In this document: in pieces, positions 42,849 to 52,563 of the stretch
Layout: every line of letters starts with the position of its first letter
Numbering within the stretch: position 1 is the first letter of the stretch
Source of the DNA: Pedobacter changchengzhani
Lineage (GTDB): Bacteria; Bacteroidota; Bacteroidia; Sphingobacteriales; Sphingobacteriaceae
Direction of reading: 5' to 3'
Length of the DNA stretch: 64,000 nt
Assembly: GCF_004354365.1 (NCBI RefSeq)
Contig: NZ_SJCY01000001.1
Location: 62,001 to 126,000, forward strand
Made by a program: the position numbers and the translations under genes
Notes under the pieces: model-generated
What the model saw: the letters and a program-made list of their open reading frames with translations, nothing else
Databases searched by the model: none
What the model was told of the DNA's origin: nothing

Positions 42849-44369
42849 ATGCAAGAGGCAATTCCTAAAAATAACATCTTCAAAGTAATTGGTGCGTCCT
42901 CGTTAGGCACACTGATTGAATGGTACGATTTTTACATTTTCGGCAGTTTAGCTGTAATAATAGGTTCGAAACTATTTCCTGCCGATGCTGGTGCATCTGC
43001 ATTGATTAACACTTTAGCAATTTTTGCTGCGGGTTTTATTGTAAGGCCTTTCGGTGCGTTGGTTTTTGGCCGCCTAGGCGATTTAATTGGACGGAAATAT
43101 ACCTTTTTATTAACGTTGATGTTGATGGGTGGCTCTACCTTCTTAATTGGGTTAATACCTTCTTACGAAACCATAGGTTATGCTGCACCTATTTTAGTGT
43201 TAATTTTAAGGTTGGTACAAGGTTTAGCACTTGGTGGAGAATACGGTGGTGCTGCTACTTATGTTGCAGAACATGCGCCAAAAAACCGACGAGGTTTTTT
43301 TACCAGTTGGATTCAAACTACTGCTACTTTAGGTTTGTTCCTTTCTTTAGGCATTATCGTAATTACTAAAAATGTTTTGGGCGCCGAGGCATTTAGCGAT
43401 TGGGGCTGGAGAATTCCATTTTTGTTATCTATTGTTTTGGTTGTAGTTTCTATCTACATCCGTTTAAAAATGCACGAATCGCCAATGTTTTCTAAGCTGA
43501 AAGCAGAAGGCAAAGTTTCTAAAAATCCTTTAAAGGATAGCTTTAACAACAAGGCGAATTTTAAAATGGTGCTTTTGGCGCTGTTTGGTGCCACCATGGG
43601 GCAAGGCGTAATTTGGTACACCGGTCAATTTTATGCACAGTCCTTTCTAGAAAATACCTGCCATTTAGATTTTAACGACTCGAGATATATTTTACTTTGG
43701 GGAATTGGTTTCGCCACCCCATTTTTTGTAATTTTTGGGGCTTGGAGCGACAAGGTTGGTAGAAAGTGGATTATGCTCTCTGGGATGCTGTTGGGCATAA
43801 TTTTTTACCGACCAATTTACCAAACTTTTTTAGATGATACCGATTTTACAAAAGTAGAGCAGGCTGATGTTATTTCTACAACACCTATAACTAAATCAGT
43901 TTTGATGGTTGGAACAAGTGACAGTTTAAAAACAGTGACAACTAAAATTCTTTTAAGAAACGGTGCCTCTTTTAATAAAGTTCAGGTAGATACCATCTCA
44001 ATTGCAAAAGGTGTTTTGCCTGCAAAAGAAATGTTTAAAGATAAAATACTGCCAACACCAATATTTTGGAAATTCGTTGCACTTATTTTCTTTCAAATAT
44101 TATTGGTAACCATGGTTTATGGCCCAATTGCAGCATTTTTAGTCGAGCTTTTCCCAACAAAAATTCGATACACCTCAATGTCTCTACCTTATCATATTGG
44201 TAATGGCGTGTTTGGAGGTTTAGTGCCGTTTATTGCCACATTGATTGCAAGTTTTGCCGGTTCCACGCCATTATCGGGTTTATGGTATCCTATCGGGATT
44301 GCTACGCTCAGTTTAATCATCGGGACAATATATTTATCAAATAAAAGAGACGAAAACATAAACGATTAA
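42849..44369 (+). CDS. MFS transporter, metabolite:H+ symporter type
   Basis: 506 residues, 12 membrane segments. The MHS-subgroup signature is present: SLGTLIEWYDFYIFGSLA at the N-terminus, GRLGDLIGRKYTF between helices 2 and 3, and LGGEYGGAATYVAEHAPKNRRG. The second half has an unusual soluble insert of about 75 residues (around 330-405, from DDTDFTKVEQADVIS to FKDKILPTP) before the last helices. The substrate is probably an organic acid or osmolyte. A small membrane protein follows 10 bp downstream and may be a partner. Confidence 0.87.
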   Translation: MQEAIPKNNIFKVIGASSLGTLIEWYDFYIFGSLAVIIGSKLFPADAGASALINTLAIFAAGFIVRPFGALVFGRLGDLIGRKYTFLLTLMLMGGSTFLIGLIPSYETIGYAAPILVLILRLVQGLALGGEYGGAATYVAEHAPKNRRGFFTSWIQTTATLGLFLSLGIIVITKNVLGAEAFSDWGWRIPFLLSIVLVVVSIYIRLKMHESPMFSKLKAEGKVSKNPLKDSFNNKANFKMVLLALFGATMGQGVIWYTGQFYAQSFLENTCHLDFNDSRYILLWGIGFATPFFVIFGAWSDKVGRKWIMLSGMLLGIIFYRPIYQTFLDDTDFTKVEQADVISTTPITKSVLMVGTSDSLKTVTTKILLRNGASFNKVQVDTISIAKGVLPAKEMFKDKILPTPIFWKFVALIFFQILLVTMVYGPIAAFLVELFPTKIRYTSMSLPYHIGNGVFGGLVPFIATLIASFAGSTPLSGLWYPIGIATLSLIIGTIYLSNKRDENIND

Positions 44370-44379
44370 TCGGAAAGTT

Positions 44380-44631
44380 ATGAAAACAATTAAGAAATTT
44401 TTAGGCTTAATCTGGATAATCTTAGGCCCAATTGCAATGGTATTTATGTTTTTGCAAGCAGTAGAAAAGGTAGGACTAACCCACACCGATATTGAACGAA
44501 CAAATACCATGTTACAATGGGGCATTATTCTGTTCATCTTTTTGCCAATTAGTATAGGCTTAATGGTTTTTGGCTTTTATGCTTGGAAAGGCGAGTACGA
44601 TAATTTGCCAGAAACTTCGGAAGAGATTTAG
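44380..44631 (+). CDS. Small membrane protein next to the MFS transporter
   Basis: 83 residues with two membrane segments (LGLIWIILGPIAMVFMFLQAV and LQWGIILFIFLPISIGLMVFGFYAW) and an acidic tail (KGEYDNLPETSEEI). It starts 10 bp after the transporter stop. Small two-helix proteins of this type accompany MHS/MFS transporters in Bacteroidota; a stabilising or accessory role is inferred. Confidence 0.7.
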   Translation: MKTIKKFLGLIWIILGPIAMVFMFLQAVEKVGLTHTDIERTNTMLQWGIILFIFLPISIGLMVFGFYAWKGEYDNLPETSEEI

Positions 44632-44730
44632 CTGTTGTTGCCCAATTTTTGCCGCTGAAACACATAAAAAACTTAACAAGATAAAAATTGCATTCGTATT
44701 AATCGGCGTTTGGGTATCTAACTATTGAAG

Positions 44731-45160
44731 GTTTTTTGCCAAGGAATCACAGAAGGCACGGAAAAAAGAGTAAAAGTTTATCCGTGTAAATCTGTATTTC
44801 CTTGGCTGATTCATTAGCCTATTGGTTTTTGCCACGGAATCACAGAAGGCACGAAAAAAAGAGTAAAAGTTTATCCGTGTAAATCTGTATTTCCGTGGCT
44901 GATTGATTAGCCTATTGGTTTTTTGCCACCGAATAACGGAAGGCAGGGAAAAAAGAGTAAAAGTTTATCCGTGTAAATCTGTATTTCCGTGGCTGATTGA
45001 TTAGCCTATTGGTTTTTTGCCACCGAATAACGGAGGGCAGGGAAAAAAGAGTAAAAGTTTATCCGTGTAAATCCGTATTTCCTTAACTGATTGATTAGCC
45101 TATTGGTTTTTGCCATGGAATGACGGAAGGCACGCAAAAAAGGTATCTAATTAGCCTATA
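44731..45160. repeat. Repeat array C: four 93-94-bp hairpin units plus a partial fifth
   Basis: Units are aligned on GCCA at 44738, 44831, 44925, 45019 and 45112. Each can fold into a long hairpin. In unit 1 the outer arms are GCCAAGGAA (44738-44746) and TTCCTTGGC (44798-44806); in unit 2 they are GCCACGGAA (44831-44839) and TTCCGTGGC (44891-44899), so a pair changed on both sides. Inner pairs ACAGA/TCTGT and CACGGA/TCCGTG add to the stem in unit 1. Units 3-5 are decayed. It lies in a gene-free gap (44632-45207) between convergent genes. Confidence 0.9.
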
Positions 45161-45207
45161 CGGATCGAATTATCTTGTAAATGTAGTGAATAAATTAGTG
45201 CCTAATT

Positions 45208-46392
45208 TTATAACACCCTTAACAATAGCCCTTTCAAATACTCTCCTTCAGGAAAAGAAATTCGTATAGGATGATCTTCTGGTTGGCAAAATTGCTTTAT
45301 AATTTGAACTTCTTTGCCTGCATCTAACGCTGCCCAAGCAATTATTTGTTTAAAAGTATCAATATCAACAGCGCCTGAACAAGAAAAAGTTGCCAATAAC
45401 CCACCTTTTTCTAGCAATAACATTGCTAAACGATTTAAATCTTTATAAGCCCTTGCAGCTCTATCTAAAGCCGATCGAGATGGTGCGTATTTCGGCGGAT
45501 CGAGAACAATAACATCGAATAGTTCGCCGGTTTCTTTAAAAGCGCGAAGCTGCTTATTTACATCAGATTGTATAGAAATTATTTTAGTTGCATCGAATTT
45601 ATTTAACAAAACATTTTGGTTTAACGTTTCGATTGCCAACGCAGAACTATCTACACAGGTAACAATTTCGGCTCCATTTGATAATGCATTAAGCGTAAAG
45701 CCTCCACTGTAACTAAAACAATCCAACACTTTTTTACCTTTCGCATATTTTGCTAAAATACTTCTGTTGTCGCGCTGATCACAATAGAAACCAGATTTTT
45801 GCCCATCAGCAATATTGATATTGTAACTGATGCCATTTTCTTTTACCTTTAAAAATTCTGGTGGATTTTCGCCCCAAAGTAAGCCGTTCTCTATTGCTAA
45901 ACCTTCATGTTCTCTTGCCTTTGCATCGCTTTTATCAAAAATACCTTTAGGTTTTAATTCATCTTTTAAAACATCGATAATGGTCGCTTTTACTTTATCT
46001 ATTCCTGCACTTAAAATTTGAACAGACAGAAAATCTGCATATTGATCAACAATTAGTCCGGGTAAAAAATCAGCTTCGCTAAAAATTAATCTACAAGTAG
46101 TTGTGTGCTTATCTAAAATGGCTTTCCGTGAAGCAATGGCTTGCTTAATGCGGTTTTTATACCAAGCTTCATCAATATTCCGACTTTCATCCCACTCGAT
46201 TAAACGAATGGCAACTCTAGATTGGCCGTTGAAATAACCATAAGCTAAAAATTCTTTGTCAAAAGCAAATACCTTTACTACATCACCGTTTTCTGGTTTA
46301 TTTTTAATGGTCTCAATAGCGCCAGAGAATATCCATGGGTGTCTTTGTAAAGCTGCTTTTTCTTTTCCTTTTTTCAGTATTATTTCTGCCAT
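45208..46392 (-). CDS. rlmI: 23S rRNA cytosine-C5 methyltransferase (RlmI type)
   Basis: 394 residues. An N-terminal PUA domain (KKGKEKAALQRHPWIFSGAIE, then VKVFAFDKEFLAYGYFNGQS) is followed by an EEHEE-type region and a SAM-binding Rossmann domain: VLDCFSYSGGFTLNALSNGA binds SAM, VLDPPKYAPSR holds the catalytic-type DPPK, and ATFSCSGAVD carries the conserved Cys. It matches RlmI, which makes m5C1962 of 23S rRNA. Confidence 0.9.
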   Translation of the reverse strand: MAEIILKKGKEKAALQRHPWIFSGAIETIKNKPENGDVVKVFAFDKEFLAYGYFNGQSRVAIRLIEWDESRNIDEAWYKNRIKQAIASRKAILDKHTTTCRLIFSEADFLPGLIVDQYADFLSVQILSAGIDKVKATIIDVLKDELKPKGIFDKSDAKAREHEGLAIENGLLWGENPPEFLKVKENGISYNINIADGQKSGFYCDQRDNRSILAKYAKGKKVLDCFSYSGGFTLNALSNGAEIVTCVDSSALAIETLNQNVLLNKFDATKIISIQSDVNKQLRAFKETGELFDVIVLDPPKYAPSRSALDRAARAYKDLNRLAMLLLEKGGLLATFSCSGAVDIDTFKQIIAWAALDAGKEVQIIKQFCQPEDHPIRISFPEGEYLKGLLLRVL

Positions 46393-46584
46393 TTGGCAAA
46401 GTTAATAATTAGTTTGGTGTTAAGACTTCCAGATTTTTTTAATTTAATGATGGAAGTACTAGCACTGTTAAAGGTGCGTTATTCGTATGCGGTTGTTAAT
46501 AAATGCAAATGTTTAAAACTCTTTTCTGTTACCAAACATAATTTAGTTAATTTTCCCATTTTAAACTACATTCCCTAAAATTTA

Positions 46585-47814
46585 ATGAATATTAAACATA
46601 TTTGCTCGATTATCGTCATCTCATCTATTTTATTTACGGCTTGCTCGAGCAAAAAAACTGCCGAAAAAAAAGAAGCGGACAAGAAGGTGCGTACCGCTGA
46701 AGATGATAAAGCTGATAGTTTATTATTGGTTTATAATCCAGAAAAAGGTGATAAATGGATTGCTAATTTTGTGGATAATCTACATAGGAAATATGGCTTC
46801 AATGGCAATATGTTGGTTGCGAAAGATGGGAAAATTTTATACGAAAAAGCTGTTGGCTGGGCAGATTACCTACATCGCGATAGCTTAAAAATTAATTCTG
46901 AGTTTGAGCTTGCTTCTATAACTAAAACCTTTACAGGTACAGCAATTATGCAATTGGTTGAGGCCAAAAAGCTATTCTTAAATGATAATGTTAAAAAATT
47001 CTTCCCAAATTTCCCTTATGAAGGCATAACGGTAAAATTATTGTTAAGCCATCGCAGTGGCATGATGAACTACGTTTATTTTATCGATGACATTTGGCGT
47101 AAAGAAAAGCGCAACATGAAAAAAGGCATAACCAACCAAGAAGTGATGGATGTTATTGCCGATAAAAAACCAAACCCCTACACCAAACCCGATAATCGTT
47201 TTCACTATAATAATTCTAATTTTATGGTTTTGGGTGCCATTATCGAAAAGGTTACCGGACAAAGATATTCGCAATATATGATGGATCATGTTTTTAAGCC
47301 AGCAGGTTTGAAACATACCCACGTTTACAGTAAAGCAGAATATGAAAAAATTCCGGTAGATGTGGTTGGTCACGATCGTACTTGGAAATATTCTGTAGCT
47401 CAAAACTTTTTAGATGGCCCAGTTGGCGATAAAGGAATTTACAGCACGCTGCACGATTTGGTACTCTTCGATAAATATCTGAAAAACGGAAGGTTATTGA
47501 CGAAAGCCAGTTTAGATTCTGCATATACCGGGCACAACAAACCAATAAACGGCCATTTCAATTATGGTTATGGATGGAGGATGTTTGATGGCGAAAATAT
47601 GGATAAAGTAGTTTATCACACCGGTTGGTGGCATGGTTTCCGCCATATTTATGTTAGAGATTTGAATAAAGATATTGTAATTATTTTTTTAGGCAATTTA
47701 ACAAACGGTAGTTTAATGCATTTAGATGATTTGTATAAGCATTTTGATATGCCAATTATACGTAAAGGCGCATACCACGGAAACGGTAGTTTACCCGGAA
47801 CAGATGAAGATTAA
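46585..47814 (+). CDS. Lipoprotein serine hydrolase of the beta-lactamase fold
   Basis: 409 residues. Lipobox FTAC with Cys20, then a Lys/Glu-rich linker. The class C/penicillin-binding fold motifs are present: SITK (Ser111, Lys114), YNN (Tyr208, Asn210) and HTG in VVYHTGWWHG. Such proteins are D-Ala-D-Ala peptidases, esterases or peptidases; a classical beta-lactamase is less likely because of its lipid anchor and long form. Function remains open. Confidence 0.88.
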   Translation: MNIKHICSIIVISSILFTACSSKKTAEKKEADKKVRTAEDDKADSLLLVYNPEKGDKWIANFVDNLHRKYGFNGNMLVAKDGKILYEKAVGWADYLHRDSLKINSEFELASITKTFTGTAIMQLVEAKKLFLNDNVKKFFPNFPYEGITVKLLLSHRSGMMNYVYFIDDIWRKEKRNMKKGITNQEVMDVIADKKPNPYTKPDNRFHYNNSNFMVLGAIIEKVTGQRYSQYMMDHVFKPAGLKHTHVYSKAEYEKIPVDVVGHDRTWKYSVAQNFLDGPVGDKGIYSTLHDLVLFDKYLKNGRLLTKASLDSAYTGHNKPINGHFNYGYGWRMFDGENMDKVVYHTGWWHGFRHIYVRDLNKDIVIIFLGNLTNGSLMHLDDLYKHFDMPIIRKGAYHGNGSLPGTDED

Positions 47815-47924
47815 ATAAATTCGGTTGTTTTGCGGAACAATTTGAAGGTGCCTATAACAAAATTAATTTGAAACAATTTAATAGCTAAATGCTTATAGAA
47901 GCATTACAATTATAAATCATTATT

Positions 47925-48230
47925 ATGTTAGATAAAATATTTGCGGCACAACAAAAGGCCGAAGAAATTAAGAAAAGATTAGATACCGTTTCTGTGTATG
48001 GGGAAGTAGAGAACGGCGCAATAAAAATAACATCTACAGCAAATAAAACCATTACTGCGGTAAGTATTGATGAAGCATTTTTAAAATCGGCAGACAAAGA
48101 AGAATTGGAAGAACTTTTGTTAACAGCGATTAATAAAGCTTTATCAAATGCAGAGGAAGTAAGTGCTACAGAAATGCAATCATCGGCACAAGATATGCTT
48201 GGTGGTTTAGGCGGACTTTTTGGACAATAG
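47925..48230 (+). CDS. YbaB/EbfC family nucleoid-associated protein
   Basis: 101 residues. Pattern MLDKIFAAQQKAEEIKKRL...VYGEVENGAIKITSTANKTITAVSIDEAFL with a C-terminal helix and GGLGGLFGQ tail is the YbaB fold, a dimeric tweezer-like DNA binder. It is usually next to dnaX/recR, but not here. A hairpin AATGCTT-ATAG-AAGCATT (47888-47905) lies in its leader. Confidence 0.85.
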   Translation: MLDKIFAAQQKAEEIKKRLDTVSVYGEVENGAIKITSTANKTITAVSIDEAFLKSADKEELEELLLTAINKALSNAEEVSATEMQSSAQDMLGGLGGLFGQ

Positions 48231-48356
48231 GTTTTACGTTACAAATTATAGGTTTTAAGTTGGATGTAATTTGTATATCATCGGTACTTTTTGCTTATAT
48301 CTTTATACCAATTATCTAATCTTGATACTTCATACTAAAATCTTGATACTAAAATT

Positions 48357-49034
48357 ATGAAATTTACCTATTACGGTCAATCTTGTTTCGCTTTAGAAAC
48401 AGAAAACAAAAAACTTCTTTTCGATCCATTTATAACGCATAATCCATTGGCAAAACATATTGATGTTAAAGCAATAGAAGCAGATTATATTTTGGTAAGT
48501 CATGGCCATGGCGACCACGTGGCAGATTTAGTTGAGCTGGCTAAGCAAACTGGCGCAACAGTTATTGCGGTACCAGAAATTATTGATTGGGTGCAAAAAC
48601 AGGGCGTTGAAAAGGCACACCCAATGAATTTTGGTAAATTTACTTTCGATTGGGGTACGGTGAGGATGGTAGTTGCTACACATTCATCAAGCCTGCCCGA
48701 TGGTAGTTATGCAGGTAATCCTGCCGGTTTTGTACTGGAAGTAGATGGTAAGCAGATCTATTTTGCTGGCGATACCGGGCTAACCTTAGAAATGAAAATT
48801 TTGGCAGAAATTTATAATTTAGATTATGCCATTTTACCAATTGGTGGTAATTATACAATGGATGTAGATGACGCTTTAATTGCAACTAAATATATAGATT
48901 GTAATAAGGTAATTGGTGTGCACTATAATACTTTTCCGGTAATTGAGATTGATACGAAATTAGCCGTTGATAAATTTAGTAGGGAAAATAAAACCTTGTT
49001 ACTACCTGCCATTGGCGAATCTATTACGTTATAA
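48357..49034 (+). CDS. Metal-dependent hydrolase, metallo-beta-lactamase fold (UPF0173 type)
   Basis: 225 residues. MKFTYYGQSCFALETENKKLLFDPFI is the UPF0173 start; the metal motif SHGHGDHVAD gives two His, Asp and His, and further ligands come from ATHSSS, FAGDTGLT and GVHYNTFP. The fold hydrolyses phosphoesters or thioesters; the substrate is unknown. A terminator follows 6 bp after its stop. Confidence 0.9.
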   Translation: MKFTYYGQSCFALETENKKLLFDPFITHNPLAKHIDVKAIEADYILVSHGHGDHVADLVELAKQTGATVIAVPEIIDWVQKQGVEKAHPMNFGKFTFDWGTVRMVVATHSSSLPDGSYAGNPAGFVLEVDGKQIYFAGDTGLTLEMKILAEIYNLDYAILPIGGNYTMDVDDALIATKYIDCNKVIGVHYNTFPVIEIDTKLAVDKFSRENKTLLLPAIGESITL

Positions 49035-49040
49035 AACAAA

Positions 49041-49072
49041 AAATGGGTTGCGCTTTTCAGCTCAACCCATTT
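49041..49072. terminator. Intrinsic terminator
   Basis: AAATGGGTTG (49041-49050) and CAACCCATTT (49063-49072) pair perfectly, with additional loop pairs GC/GC. It lies between the convergent MBL hydrolase and the basic secreted protein. Confidence 0.8.
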
Positions 49073-49089
49073 CTATATTAACCTCTAAA

Positions 49090-49488
49090 TTAATTCTTTT
49101 TTGCAGGCTTATTTGCTTTGTAACGCATATCTGCAGTGCCATCTTTTTTAAGCGGTCCTTTAGCAGCTGCTGCTTTAGCGCTGTAACGTTTATCTGGCGT
49201 ACCATCTGCTTTCAACTTAACTCCCGAAGCGTTAACCTTTGATACTTCTTTTTTAGTTTCTGTTTTTGCAGTTGTTTTTGCAGCCTTTGCAGTTGTTTTA
49301 GCTTCTACTTTTTTGGCTTCTACTTTTTTAACTTCTACTTTTGTTGCAGCTTTTGCCGGCATCGTAGCCGCTTTAACTTCTTTCTTTGCTCTCATTTTTG
49401 CAGGTGCTGTTGCAGGTGCAGTAGATTGAGCGAACGCTGTTGTTAAACCAAGAGCGGTAATTGCGATTAAGCTTAATAATTTTTTCAT
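49090..49488 (-). CDS. Secreted Ala/Lys-rich basic protein
   Basis: 132 residues. Signal peptide to about TAFAQ. The mature part is dominated by Lys, Ala, Thr, Val and Glu in histone-H1-like repeats (VEVKKVEAKKVEAKTTAKAA). The end carries two copies of a motif K-x-DGT-x-D-x-RY: VKLKADGTPDKRYSAK and LKKDGTADMRYKANK. Export of such a basic chain to the periplasm is unusual and suggests binding to acidic polymers or DNA. No family name is assigned. Confidence 0.7.
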   Translation of the reverse strand: MKKLLSLIAITALGLTTAFAQSTAPATAPAKMRAKKEVKAATMPAKAATKVEVKKVEAKKVEAKTTAKAAKTTAKTETKKEVSKVNASGVKLKADGTPDKRYSAKAAAAKGPLKKDGTADMRYKANKPAKKN

Positions 49489-49599
49489 ATTCTTTTTTAA
49501 TTTAGTTTACTCGTTTTTGTTGATATAAAGTTGAACAAAAGGAATGAAGATTATATGAAGTTAAAAAATTATTTTAAAAAAATATATTTTCTTAAAAAT

Positions 49600-52410
49600 C
49601 TAATGCGCCGCCAACCAATTTTCACCTTCGCCAATTTCTACCACAATAGGTACAGATAATTTTATGGCATTGGTCATTTTATCATTGATTATGGCTTTCA
49701 TAAGCTCTTTTTCAGTTTTCAAAACATCAAAAACCAATTCATCATGTACTTGCATGGTCATGGTGGATTTTAAATTTTGAGCCTTCATTTCTGCATGAAT
49801 GTTAATCATAGCAATCTTAATCATATCGGCAGCCGACCCTTGTATTGGTGCGTTAATTGCATTTCGCTCTGCAAAACCACGAACGGTTTGATTGGCTGAA
49901 TTAATATCTCGCAAATAACGTCGTCTGCCCATTATCGTTTCTACAAAACCATTTTCTCTGGCAAAATTCATGGTATCGCTCATATATCTTTTTATTCCAG
50001 GATACTGCGTAAAATATTGTTCAATAATCTCGGCAGCTTCTTTACGTGGAATGTTCAAATTTTGAGATAAACCAAAAGCCGATTGTCCATAGATAATACC
50101 AAAGTTAACTGCTTTTGCATTTCTACGCTGGTTCGCATCTACTTCTTCAATCGCAATACCGTAAACTTTAGCTGCGGTAGCGGTATGTATATCAATGCCT
50201 TTATTAAAAGCATCGAGCATATTTTCTTCTTTACTAATTTCGGCAATAATGCGGAGTTCTATTTGAGAATAATCTGCAGAAAGCAAAATATGATCTTCAT
50301 CCCGTGGGATAAAAGCTTTTCTTACCTCTCTGCCTCTTTCGGTACGGATTGGGATATTTTGCAGGTTAGGGTTGTTGGAACTTAATCGCCCCGTGGCTGC
50401 AACCGCTTGATTATAGGAAGTATGCACTCGGCCTGTTTTTGGGTTTACCATTAACGGCAAAGCATCAACATAAGTAGATTTTAACTTTTGCAATTGGCGG
50501 AAATCTAAAATATCCTTTACAATATCGCTTTTACTAGCTAAAGCCATTAAAACATCTTCGCCGGTTTGATATTGGCCAGTTTTTGTTTTCTTTGCTTTTG
50601 GATCGAGCTGTAAATGATCAAATAACACCTCGCCCAATTGCTTTGGCGATGCAAGGTTAAATTTTAATCCTGCTTTATCATAAACATTCTGTTCCGATTT
50701 GATAATTTCTATTTCAAGCTCTTTAGAATATGCTTTTAAAGTTTCTACATCAATTCGAACACCTTCCTTTTCAATATCAGCTAAAACATAAACCAACGGA
50801 TTTTCAACTTCCTCAGCAAGTTTTGCGGCGTTTAATTCTTTCAGCTTAGGCTCGAATATATGGGCCAATTGTAATGTTACATCGGCATCTTCAGCGGCAT
50901 AGTCGATCACATCGATTACCGGAACTTCACGCATGGTGATTTGGTTTTTCCCTTTGGGGCCAATTAATGTTGTAATCGAAATTGGAGCGTAACCCAAATA
51001 ATTTTCCGATAGTACATCCATCCCATGTCGGGTATCAGGATCGATTAAATAATGCGCAAGCATGGTATCGAAAAGTTTGCCTTTTACTTGTACACCGTAC
51101 CATTTCAAAACTAAAATATCATATTTGGCATTCTGACCAATTTTTTCAATGTGCTCGTTTTCTAAAATAACCCTAAACTCATCTACAACAGTTTGAGCTT
51201 CTTCCCGCACCGCGGATAAAGGAATGTAATAACCCGAACCAGCTTTTATAGAAAAAGATAATCCAACTAAATCAGCCATATTTGCATCTGTTCCCGTTGT
51301 TTCTGTATCGAAAGATACTCGTGGCGCGGTAAGTAAAAGCTTTATTAAATCTGCACGTTGTTCGGCAGTTTCTATCAACACATAATCGTGCTCAGTATTT
51401 TCAATCGTTTTTGCCGGAAGTTTCTCTGCAGGTTCGTCTTCTATCGTGTTAGCATATTGAATGGTTTCACCGTTTTGATTTCCGAACAAATCGGTTTGCG
51501 TGCCTTCTTGAAATCGTGCTGTAGTAACCGAAAATTCATCGCCAAAAACACGGCGACCTAAGGTTCTAAATTCCAGTTCTGTAAAGAGAGGTTCTAATAG
51601 TTCTTTACTTGGTTCGCAAAGCAATAAACTTTCTTCATCTAATTCTACCGGTACATCTAACAAAATGGTGGCTAATTTTTTAGAAATTAAACCTTGTTCG
51701 GCAAAATTTTCAACATTTTCGCGCTGTTTGCCTTTAAGTTCGTGCGAATGGGCGATAATATTTTCCATGGATCCATATTGCTTAATTAAAAGTTTGGATG
51801 TTTTTTCGCCTATACCGGGTATGCCGGGAATATTATCCACCGCATCGCCCCATAAACCTAAAATGTCAATTACTTGGAGTACATTCTCAATTTCCCATTT
51901 GGCCAAAATTTCTTTTACGCCCATAATTTCCATCCCGTTACCCATGCGGGCTGGTTTGTAAATGAAAATATTTTCGGATACCAGCTGGGCAAAATCCTTA
52001 TCGGGTGTCATACAATAAACTTGGAAACCTTTTAACTCGGCTTTTTTTGCTAACGTTCCAATAATATCATCGGCTTCGTAACCATCTGATGTAATTACAG
52101 GAATATTAAAACCAGTAATTAGCTTAATTACATAAGGCATTGCTGCTGCCAAATCTTCGGGCATGGCTTGGCGATTGGCTTTGTATGCCTCAAAAGAGAT
52201 GTGTCGCTCGGTTGGTGCTTCTGTATCAAAAACCACTGCAATATGTGTAGGTTGCTCTTTCTTTATTACATCGAGCAATGTGTTGGTAAAACCCATTACA
52301 GCCGATGTATTTATGCCTGTTGAGGTAAAACGTGGGTTTTTGCTCAATGCAAAATGCGCTCTATACATTAGCGCCATACCATCTAAAAGAAAAAGTTTTT
52401 TGTTATTCAT
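49600..52410 (-). CDS. polA: DNA polymerase I
   Basis: 936 residues, standard length. Three domains are intact: 5'-3' exonuclease (about 1-300; FLLDGMALMYRAHFAL, YEADDIIGTLA, CMTPDKDFAQLV), 3'-5' exonuclease (about 340-520; FDTETTGTDAN with the metal acids, so likely proofreading-competent), and polymerase (about 540-936; ADYSQIELRIIAEIS, KAVNFGIIYGQ, MQVHDELVFDV). It fills gaps and removes RNA primers. Confidence 0.97.
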   Translation of the reverse strand: MNNKKLFLLDGMALMYRAHFALSKNPRFTSTGINTSAVMGFTNTLLDVIKKEQPTHIAVVFDTEAPTERHISFEAYKANRQAMPEDLAAAMPYVIKLITGFNIPVITSDGYEADDIIGTLAKKAELKGFQVYCMTPDKDFAQLVSENIFIYKPARMGNGMEIMGVKEILAKWEIENVLQVIDILGLWGDAVDNIPGIPGIGEKTSKLLIKQYGSMENIIAHSHELKGKQRENVENFAEQGLISKKLATILLDVPVELDEESLLLCEPSKELLEPLFTELEFRTLGRRVFGDEFSVTTARFQEGTQTDLFGNQNGETIQYANTIEDEPAEKLPAKTIENTEHDYVLIETAEQRADLIKLLLTAPRVSFDTETTGTDANMADLVGLSFSIKAGSGYYIPLSAVREEAQTVVDEFRVILENEHIEKIGQNAKYDILVLKWYGVQVKGKLFDTMLAHYLIDPDTRHGMDVLSENYLGYAPISITTLIGPKGKNQITMREVPVIDVIDYAAEDADVTLQLAHIFEPKLKELNAAKLAEEVENPLVYVLADIEKEGVRIDVETLKAYSKELEIEIIKSEQNVYDKAGLKFNLASPKQLGEVLFDHLQLDPKAKKTKTGQYQTGEDVLMALASKSDIVKDILDFRQLQKLKSTYVDALPLMVNPKTGRVHTSYNQAVAATGRLSSNNPNLQNIPIRTERGREVRKAFIPRDEDHILLSADYSQIELRIIAEISKEENMLDAFNKGIDIHTATAAKVYGIAIEEVDANQRRNAKAVNFGIIYGQSAFGLSQNLNIPRKEAAEIIEQYFTQYPGIKRYMSDTMNFARENGFVETIMGRRRYLRDINSANQTVRGFAERNAINAPIQGSAADMIKIAMINIHAEMKAQNLKSTMTMQVHDELVFDVLKTEKELMKAIINDKMTNAIKLSVPIVVEIGEGENWLAAH

Positions 52411-52563
52411 GTGTTTACACAGTTTAAAAATTTACTGTTGATGGGTAAAATTCATCAGCCAATAAATTACTCAAAGTTAATTATCTAAAATCACTAATGT
52501 GAAATTTTGTTAAGGTTATAGTAAAACGCGTAAATTTTCGTTATTTTAAACAATTACACCGCT

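Noticed and set aside
44731..45160. Array C as CRISPR
   Set aside because: Consecutive 93-94-bp copies without variable spacers; hairpin-type repeats fit better.
47044..47403. 119-codon open frame on the minus strand
   Set aside because: Wholly antisense to the beta-lactamase-fold gene, with no conserved motif.
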